From contig NZ_JADLQQ010000002.1 of assembly GCF_015477765.1 (NCBI RefSeq), forward strand, positions 248,001 to 312,000: a DNA stretch of 64,000 nucleotides, given 5' to 3'. Below are positions 63,975-64,000 of this stretch, one piece after another. A program made the position numbers and the translations under genes. This DNA comes from Nocardia transvalensis. GTDB lineage: Bacteria > Actinomycetota > Actinomycetes > Mycobacteriales > Mycobacteriaceae. The notes beneath the pieces were generated by a model. That model was not told the DNA's origin, did not search any database, and saw nothing but the letters and a program-made list of their open reading frames with translations. Numbering within the stretch: the stretch's first letter is position 1; the number at the start of each line of letters is the position of its first letter.

Positions 63975-64000
63975 GTGTGCTTCAGTCACCGACCACGCGC
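63975..64000 (+). CDS. start of a gene or leader peptide cut by the window edge
   Basis: GTG at 63975 follows AGGAGGAACC, one of the best ribosome sites in the window. The first residues would be MCFSHRPR. Too short to identify; a Cys/His/Arg-rich leader peptide or the N-terminus of a larger gene are both possible. Confidence 0.35.

Overview
The window is high-GC actinobacterial DNA, most likely Nocardia or a close relative in the Mycobacteriales. Evidence: GTG/TTG starts, a WhiB protein, a GarA/OdhI homologue with an ETTSVF phosphorylation motif, a CBS-containing GuaB1, malate synthase G, IdeR-type iron boxes and a urease cluster without ureE. No tRNA, rRNA, CRISPR array, transposase or phage gene was seen.

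From memory of the M. tuberculosis map, the backbone follows Rv1822 to Rv1853. In order: pgsA2 (2968), gcvH-garA-MerR-DUF151-MerR (3641-6766), riboswitch-controlled gcvP (9159), the VWA protein like Rv1836c (18267), glcB (25530), the two CNNM/CBS proteins and guaB1 (38134-42294), the BlaI/M56 pair (44267-45716), the hotdog protein like Rv1847 (49879) and the urease genes (50385-62519). Accessory blocks are inserted between these anchors: a TetR/M14 pair, D-amino-acid oxidase to GlxA (12012-17814), WhiB/HNH and two paralogous secreted esterases (20096-25354), a TetR-controlled SDR/acyl-CoA dehydrogenase operon (27883-30538), a P450 facing an HTH-SDR-hotdog operon (30821-34603), a DUF305/LVIVD pair (34605-36853) and an iron-siderophore ABC transporter (45851-48919).

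Two arrangements stand out. First, between the ABC/FhuF-like iron block and the Rv1847-like gene, an IdeR box (49725-49743) with a promoter lies about 65 bases before a strong hairpin (49809-49843). This is the place and layout of the iron-sparing small RNA MrsI (ncRv11846), so a MrsI homologue is proposed. Second, the urease operon is split. ureABC (50385-52825) and ureFGD (60535-62519) are separated by about 7.7 kb holding nine unrelated genes, including PadR- and TetR-controlled units with very clear palindromic operators.

Regulatory DNA is rich: a tandem glycine riboswitch, matched 30-base elements in front of the two esterases, a triple palindrome at the padR promoter, twin TetR operators before a DHA2 exporter, a BlaI-like operator, and three TTGCA-type sites between the P450 and its likely regulator. 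Repeats include three copies of a dispersed hairpin with a conserved CCCGGC / AAAAGC loop / GCCGGG core, a six-copy 27-base minisatellite (37030-37191) that runs into a perfect 16-bp hairpin, and about nine copies of a 22-24 base repeat behind ureD. Several terminator-like hairpins contain the 3' end of the gene they close. Coordinates come from reading the sequence. Family names and synteny come from memory and were not checked by database search.
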